Shown here: one piece after another, positions 31,654-35,576 of the stretch | Numbering within the stretch: the stretch's first letter is position 1 | How the letters are laid out: every line of letters starts with the position of its first letter | Assembly (NCBI GenBank): GCA_017455605.1 | Contig: JAFSZO010000110.1 | Coordinates: forward strand, 1 to 35,576 | Length of the DNA: 35,576 bases | Direction: 5' to 3' | Origin: Clostridia bacterium | GTDB lineage: Bacteria; Bacillota; Clostridia; Christensenellales; CAG-1252 | Made by a program: the position numbers and the translations under genes | Notes under the pieces: model-generated | Databases searched by the model: none | What the model saw: only the letters and a program-made list of their open reading frames with translations | What the model was told of the DNA's origin: nothing

Positions 31654-32640
31654 ATGAGAATTTACAGCGCTATACAACCCACCGGGTGCATCACGATCGG
31701 CAATTACATCGGCGCGGTCAAAAATTGGATCGCCTTGCAGAATGACAACGAATGTCTGTTCTCCATTGCGAATGAGCACGCTTTGACCGTTCGGCAGGAC
31801 CCCGAGGCGTTCCGCGAGAGGACGACGTCCTTTTTCGCGCAGTTCCTCGCCTGCGGGCTCGACCCCGAGAAGAGCGTCCTCTACGTGCAGTCCAACGTGC
31901 CGGAGCACAGCGAACTGCAATGGATCCTCTCCTGCATGGCTTACGTCGGCGAGCTGGATCGTATGACCCAGTTCAAGGATAAATCGCGCAAAAACGAGGA
32001 TAATATCAATGCGGGTCTCTTGACCTATCCCGTTCTGATGGCGGCGGATATCTTGCTGTATCGCGCCGACCTCGTTCCTGTCGGAAAGGATCAAAAGCAA
32101 CATTTGGAGCTGACGCGCGACCTCGCGATCCGTTTCAACAATCGCTTCGGCGACACCTTCGTCGTCCCCGAGCCGTACATCCCTCCGCAGGGCGCGAAGA
32201 TCACCAGTCTGCAAAAGCCGACGGACAAGATGAGCAAGTCCGATCCGGACGGGAAAGCCACGGTGTCCATCATCGAGCCGCGCGACGCGATCTTGAAGAA
32301 GTTCAAGTGCGCGGTGACTGACTGTGACAATTCGATCCGCTTCGATCCCGAGGCGAAGCCGGGCATCTCCAACCTCCTCTCGATCTATTCCGCCTTTTCG
32401 GGCGAGACGGTCGAGGCGGCGGTGCAGCGCTTTGACGGCAAGGGGTACGGTACATTCAAGATGGCGGTCGGCGAGACCGTTGCGGACGCCCTCGCCCCGA
32501 TCCGAGAAAGGTACGAGCAATATCTTGCGAATAAGGACGAGCTGGCGCGCCTGATGAAGGACGGCGCCGCCAAGGCGCACGCCATCGCCGCCGAAACCAT
32601 GAAGGACGTCAAGGCGAAGATCGGATTCGTAGCGGACTGA
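31654..32640 (+). CDS. trpS: Tryptophanyl-tRNA synthetase
   Basis: 328 residues, class I synthetase charging tRNA(Trp). The HIGH-like motif is TIGN in QPTGCITIGNYIGAVKNW. The KMSKS signature is DKMSKSDP in the second half. The start at 31654 has AAAGGG 6 nt upstream and gives the family N-terminus MRIYSAIQPTG; the ATG at 31639 overlapping thrC would add five residues and has no ribosome site. The last base is shared with the next ATG. No T-box leader is seen, as the gene is internal to an operon. Confidence 0.95.
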   Translation: MRIYSAIQPTGCITIGNYIGAVKNWIALQNDNECLFSIANEHALTVRQDPEAFRERTTSFFAQFLACGLDPEKSVLYVQSNVPEHSELQWILSCMAYVGELDRMTQFKDKSRKNEDNINAGLLTYPVLMAADILLYRADLVPVGKDQKQHLELTRDLAIRFNNRFGDTFVVPEPYIPPQGAKITSLQKPTDKMSKSDPDGKATVSIIEPRDAILKKFKCAVTDCDNSIRFDPEAKPGISNLLSIYSAFSGETVEAAVQRFDGKGYGTFKMAVGETVADALAPIRERYEQYLANKDELARLMKDGAAKAHAIAAETMKDVKAKIGFVAD

Positions 32641-33500
32641 TGTTTGGATACGTGACCCCCGACAAGCCCAATATGTATATGCGCGATTACGTCCTGTTTC
32701 GCGCCTATTATTGCGGGCTGTGTCATACGATGAAGAAGGAGAGCGGGCAGCTCGCCCGCCTGAGTGTCAACTACGACGCCGCCTTCCTCGCCGCTTTCTT
32801 TCACGACTTGACGGGGGAGAAGCGCGAGATCGTGCAGAAAGGGTGCGTCCTCAATCCTCGCAAGCGTCCCGTGATCGCCGAGACCCCGCTGATGCGGGAG
32901 ATCGCGCGGCTGAACCTGATCCTCGCGGGGATGAAGCTCGCGGACGACAAGGCTGACGGCGAGTCGAATCTCTTTCGGAGGATGGCGCTCTCCTGCCGTA
33001 TCAAACGCGCGCGTCGGCGCGCCCCCGACCTCGCCGCGATGGCGGACGAATGCCTCGCGCGGCAGCTCGCAGAGGAGCAGAGCGGCGCCTTTTTGAACGC
33101 GGCGGCGGAGCCGTTCGCCGATCTGATGAAAAGGGTCTTTCGCCGTTTCGCGGGGGATCGGACTTCCGAGGCGGTGGAGCGCATCGGCTACCTGCTCGGC
33201 AAATACGTTTATTTTATCGACGCCCTCGACGATTACGACGAGGACGTGAAGAGGGGGCGATTCAACCCCTTTAGGAGGACCTTCGGCGCGGATTCCTTCG
33301 CGGCGCTGAAGCAGGAGAAAGGCGACGAACTCGCCTTTATTATGGAGGACCTCGTCAAGGGCGTGGAAAACGCCTATCGCGAGGTGGCTATGGGCGAGAA
33401 CGAGGGCGTGGTCACGAACACGTTGTGGTACGGGCTGCGCAGTCGCATCGCCACGGTATTAGACAGGGAGGACGGCAAATGCACAAGGATCCGTTTGTAG
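32640..33500 (+). CDS. DUF5685 family protein
   Basis: 286 residues beginning MFGYVTPDKPNMYMRDYVLFRAYYCGLCHTMKK, the recognisable DUF5685 start with a C-x-x-C pair. A helical protein; IDALDDYDEDVKRGRFNPF (about 197-215) is an acidic cluster reminiscent of prenyl-synthase aspartate motifs, although true homology is unproven. Known: DUF5685 is usually followed by a J-domain-like gene, as here, and its function is unassigned. Overlaps trpS by 1 nt and the next gene by 22 nt. Confidence 0.85.
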   Translation: MFGYVTPDKPNMYMRDYVLFRAYYCGLCHTMKKESGQLARLSVNYDAAFLAAFFHDLTGEKREIVQKGCVLNPRKRPVIAETPLMREIARLNLILAGMKLADDKADGESNLFRRMALSCRIKRARRRAPDLAAMADECLARQLAEEQSGAFLNAAAEPFADLMKRVFRRFAGDRTSEAVERIGYLLGKYVYFIDALDDYDEDVKRGRFNPFRRTFGADSFAALKQEKGDELAFIMEDLVKGVENAYREVAMGENEGVVTNTLWYGLRSRIATVLDREDGKCTRIRL

Positions 33501-34108
33501 TGCTCGGCGTGGACGAAAACGCCACGCAAGCAGAGGTCAGGGACGCTTACGAGAGGCTCCGCGAGGAGTATCGGATGCAGATCCACGTGGAGGGCGAGGA
33601 CGGCAAACGCGCGGCGAAAAAGCTCTCCGAGCTCGAGGACGCCTATCGCGAGGCGATGGAGCGCCTGTCCGCAGGGTCGGAGATCAAGGGCGTCTATACC
33701 CACGTCGCCGAGCTCCTGCGTGCGAAAAACTACGACGCGGCGCAGTCCGCGCTCGACAAGGTCTCGGAGCGGGACGCCGAATGGCACTATTATCAGTCCG
33801 CCGTCTATCACGGCAAGGGGTGGACTTACGAGGCGAAAGCTCAGCTCGAGATGGCGATCAACATGGACCCCGACAACCAAAAGTATAAGGACACGCTAGA
33901 GCGGATGAAGGGCCACGAGTCCGATTCCTTCGGGAACGGCGGCGCGGGCGCTTCGAGCGGCGAGAGCGCGGGTCCGCGTAGCTACGACACCTACGAGAAT
34001 ATGCGGGGCAGGCGGCAGGGCGCCACGGCGGGCGACTGCTGTGCGAGCTTGATCTGCGCCGACTGCTGCTGCGAGTGTATGGGCGGCGACCTGATCCGTT
34101 GCTGCTGA
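33479..34108 (+). CDS. J-domain-like protein without HPD, cysteine-rich C-terminus
   Basis: 209 residues from the ATG preceded by AGGGAGG. Residues 1-60 follow the J-domain pattern (DPFVVLGVDENATQAEVRDAYERLREEY ... LEDAYREAME), but the HPD that activates Hsp70 is missing (EYRMQI instead). Residues about 70-140 resemble tetratricopeptide helices (AINMDPDNQKYKDTLERM). After a Gly/Ser linker the protein ends with ten cysteines in about 25 residues, including CCCECMGGDL. Paired with DUF5685, so the two probably act together; metal binding or membrane attachment of the tail is inferred. Confidence 0.8.
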   Translation: MHKDPFVVLGVDENATQAEVRDAYERLREEYRMQIHVEGEDGKRAAKKLSELEDAYREAMERLSAGSEIKGVYTHVAELLRAKNYDAAQSALDKVSERDAEWHYYQSAVYHGKGWTYEAKAQLEMAINMDPDNQKYKDTLERMKGHESDSFGNGGAGASSGESAGPRSYDTYENMRGRRQGATAGDCCASLICADCCCECMGGDLIRCC

Positions 34109-34109
34109 G

Positions 34110-34640
34110 ATGAAGAAAATAACGGCGAAGGAGATAGCGCTGTCAGGTCTTACCGCGGCTCTCGCCGTCATCACGGTGGTGCTCTCTCACTTCGTGGGGG
34201 TCATGACCTTGACCTTCCTCGCCCTCTCCTCGGTCGTGCTGACCCTGCCGATGATGGGCGGCAGCTTGCGCGGGGCGGTGCTCGCCTACGTCGCGGCGGC
34301 GGGGCTCTCCTTCCTCTTCGTCGGGTACGTCCCCGTGATGCCCTTCGTGATTCTCTTCGGACCCTATCCCATTTTGGACCATCTTTTACGGAAATATCTG
34401 AAAAAACGCCTTTTGTATCTCCCGATCGAGATCGCCTTTGCGATCGGCGCGTTCGTCGCCTGTTACTTCGCGATCGGACTGACCCTCGCGGACTTTCCTC
34501 TCGTCGACACCCTTCCCACCGCAGGCAAGTGGGCGGTGATCCTCGTCTTGCTGACCGCGGTCTTCGTGATCTTTCACTTCGCATTCACGCTCCTCTATGA
34601 TACCCTCGAACGCCGCCTCGGCAAAGTGCTGAAGAGGTGA
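34110..34640 (+). CDS. Integral membrane protein, ECF S-component-like
   Basis: 176 residues, five to six hydrophobic helices (about 10-32, 35-50, 53-75, 76-92, 105-130, 140-165). The start KKITAKEIALSGLTAALAVI resembles substrate-binding (S) subunits of ECF vitamin transporters, which commonly begin with a basic stretch and an alanine-rich helix, but no substrate-specific motif is seen. It starts 1 nt after the J-like gene and ends the operon. No EcfA or EcfT gene is nearby. Confidence 0.65.
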   Translation: MKKITAKEIALSGLTAALAVITVVLSHFVGVMTLTFLALSSVVLTLPMMGGSLRGAVLAYVAAAGLSFLFVGYVPVMPFVILFGPYPILDHLLRKYLKKRLLYLPIEIAFAIGAFVACYFAIGLTLADFPLVDTLPTAGKWAVILVLLTAVFVIFHFAFTLLYDTLERRLGKVLKR

Positions 34641-34660
34641 TGACGCATTTCGCCCTCTGA

Positions 34661-34766
34661 GGTGAAGTTGCTCGCTTATGCGAGCAGTGAAGTTATACGC
34701 CGAGCGTATAGTGAAGTTTTGCTCGCCTTGCTCGCAGAGTGAAGTTGCTTGCGTTCGCTCGCAGGT
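34661..34766 (+). repeat. Hairpin cassettes with constant AGTGAAGTT spacers
   Basis: GTGAAGTT occurs four times (34662, 34687, 34711, 34739), 24-28 nt apart. Between copies: GCTCGC-TTAT-GCGAGC (34670-34685), ATACGC-CGA-GCGTAT (34695-34709), a decayed GCTCGC unit (34720-34736) and CTTGCG/CGCAGG (34748-34764). Same design as 7489-7570 in opposite orientation. It starts right after the operon's last gene. Confidence 0.75.
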
Positions 34767-34824
34767 GCGGATAAATAGAATCCTTTTGGAGAAGAAGACT
34801 TTGTATTGCTTTATCTTTCTGCGT

Positions 34825-34850
34825 CCGCAATTCCGCATTCTGCATTAAAC
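34825..34850 (+). repeat. Short heptamer repeat block
   Basis: Two to three ATTCCGC-like units ending ATTAAA, just beyond the 3' end of the small membrane-protein gene. Confidence 0.65.
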
Positions 34851-34860
34851 AAGATTTCAC

Positions 34861-35028
34861 TTAGTTCCCGTTTCCGCACCCGCATCTGCTTCCTTCTTGG
34901 TTGCCGGCTACCAGGAAGGAGAGCGCCAGCACGATCAGCGTCAGGTTTTCGGTGGTCAGGCTTCCGCTGCCTCCGAAGGTGTAGATCAATAGGAGTAGCA
35001 ACATTAAGAGCATTCCGCCGTTTAGCAT
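34861..35028 (-). CDS. Small 55-residue membrane protein
   Basis: Translated by hand from the minus strand: MLNGGMLLMLLLLLIYTFGG, then a polar turn with GSLTTEN, a second hydrophobic stretch LTLIVLALSFLVAG and a glycine/cysteine tail with RCGCGNGN. AGGAGG (35035-35040) lies 6 nt before the ATG, which supports a real gene. Two hydrophobic segments imply membrane insertion; the C-G-C tail could bind metal. Divergent from an ArsR regulator 85 nt away, so metal-dependent control is a reasonable guess. No family recognised. Confidence 0.72.
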   Translation of the reverse strand: MLNGGMLLMLLLLLIYTFGGSGSLTTENLTLIVLALSFLVAGNQEGSRCGCGNGN

Positions 35029-35042
35029 ACCTTTCCTCCTTT

Positions 35043-35060
35043 TTCGGCGATCATTCGCCG
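35043..35060. promoter_or_regulatory. Palindrome in the arsR/small-protein divergent region
   Basis: TCGGCGA-TCAT-TCGCCGA is a perfect 7+7 bp inverted repeat between the small-protein ribosome site and the arsR -35. It could be an operator for the ArsR protein or a leader hairpin of the small gene. Confidence 0.45.
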
Positions 35061-35080
35061 AGAGTCGCGGTTCTTCGCCG

Positions 35081-35110
35081 TTGACAATGCTTTTATATGT
35101 CCGCTATGAT
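35081..35110 (+). promoter_or_regulatory. Promoter of arsR
   Basis: TTGACA (35081-35086), 18-nt spacer, TATGAT (35105-35110). Its position rules out the in-frame TTG at 35081 as start codon. Confidence 0.8.
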
Positions 35111-35113
35111 GAA

Positions 35114-35464
35114 ATGGTGAATAGCTGCCGCACCCCGCTCGTCCTGTCGGAGCACGACGAAAGCGTCGTCCGCTACTACCTGCCGAAGAATGACGTCGCC
35201 GCCGATCTCGCGGACTTTTTCGCCGTTTTTGCGGATGCCACGCGCGTGCGCATCCTTTCCTCTCTTGCCATCACCGAGATGTGCGTGACCGACCTGTGCC
35301 TGATGCTTGGGCAGATCCAGAGCACCGTCTCCCACCAGCTGGCGCTCCTGCGATCCCTTCGCCTCGTCCGCACCCGCCGCCGAGGCAAGATCGTCTATTA
35401 CTCCCTCGCGAGTCCCTACGTGGAGAAGACTCTCGAGGTCGGTTTTCGGTTTTTGAAACGATGA
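35114..35464 (+). CDS. ArsR/SmtB-family transcriptional regulator
   Basis: 116 residues from the ATG at 35114. A winged helix with LADFFAVFADATRVRILSSLA, the recognition region IQSTVSHQLALLRSLRLVRTRR and the wing RGKIVYYSL. TEMCVTDLCLML corresponds to the ELCVCDL metal-sensing helix, with two cysteines, so thiol-coordinated metal sensing is likely. The promoter's -10 ends 3 nt before this ATG and 6 nt before the next codon, GTG at 35117; with no Shine-Dalgarno, the transcript is probably leaderless and GTG could be the true start. Confidence 0.9.
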   Translation: MVNSCRTPLVLSEHDESVVRYYLPKNDVAADLADFFAVFADATRVRILSSLAITEMCVTDLCLMLGQIQSTVSHQLALLRSLRLVRTRRRGKIVYYSLASPYVEKTLEVGFRFLKR

Positions 35465-35473
35465 AAATGGCGT

Positions 35474-35558
35474 TTTGCACCCTTTAGTGAGCGTAGCGAA
35501 CGGAAAAAGGGGGCTTGATTTTTTCGAGTGGAACGAGAAAAAATGGGGGATTTATAAC
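35474..35558 (+). repeat. AAAGGGGGCTTGATT repeat, copy 2
   Basis: Same constant blocks as at 16815-16880 (TTTGCACCC, GGGGCTTGATT, AATGGGGGATTT). The variable stems are different: CCCTTT with AAAGGG around a longer insert, and TTTTTTC with GAAAAAA-like sequence. It follows the arsR stop directly. I see nothing else to the window end. Confidence 0.7.
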
Positions 35559-35576
35559 TTAGTTTAACGATTTTTC

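Overview
The window looks like chromosome of an uncultured, high-GC, strictly anaerobic Bacillota (Clostridia-type) bacterium. The reasons are a Re-citrate-synthase-like enzyme, the FAD/NAD oxidoreductase plus DUF1667 trio, CdaA-type diadenylate cyclase, the DUF1385-PrmC-PrfA cluster, the DUF5685/J-domain pair and consensus sigma-70-like promoters with AGGAGG ribosome sites. Order or family cannot be fixed from the sequence alone (inference).

Layout. 3-650: 3' part of an RlaP-type nucleotidyltransferase. 1005-7298: a seven-gene tightly packed operon (pyrophosphatase, two flavoprotein subunits and DUF1667, DNA polymerase III delta, a membrane protein, a membrane-anchored M28-like protein). 7841-9921: diadenylate cyclase and DUF1015. 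10436-12723: aspartate kinase and a ROK kinase. 13106-13555: small flavodoxin. 13571-15182: an AT-rich accessory pair, an XRE repressor divergent from a two-TM coiled-coil protein, with a palindromic operator inside a perfect consensus promoter. 15248-16550: an IS110-family element with a probable bridge-RNA locus. 17303-18277: a zinc-less MDR protein. 18407-19744: lipoprotein. 20441-21970: divergent EamA transporter and YbaK. 21974-24963: ABC exporter ATPase and FtsX-like permease. 25082-28249: ribosomal protein L31, a DUF1385-PrmC fusion and release factor 1. 28264-34640: Re-citrate-synthase-like enzyme, P-loop protein, threonine synthase, TrpRS, DUF5685, J-like protein, membrane protein. 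34861-35464: a previously easy-to-miss 55-aa membrane protein divergent from an ArsR regulator.

The most interesting content is between genes. Nearly every long intergenic gap is built of dispersed repeats of several families. At least three families share one design: short constant, apparently unpaired blocks separated by stems whose sequence differs from copy to copy while base pairing is kept. The best example (family A, six copies at 9.9-10.3, 12.7-13.0 and 16.6 kb) is a nested hairpin of 100-130 bp, tipped by CGTAC-AAGGA-GTACG. In two copies the outermost arm includes the stop codon and last codons of the gene before it. Hand pairing shows repeated compensatory change, so the structure, not the sequence, is being kept.

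A second theme is leaderless expression. Five genes (XRE, lipoprotein, EamA, ybaK, arsR) have a -10 box ending 6-7 nt before the start codon and no Shine-Dalgarno, while the operon and ribosomal genes have normal leaders.
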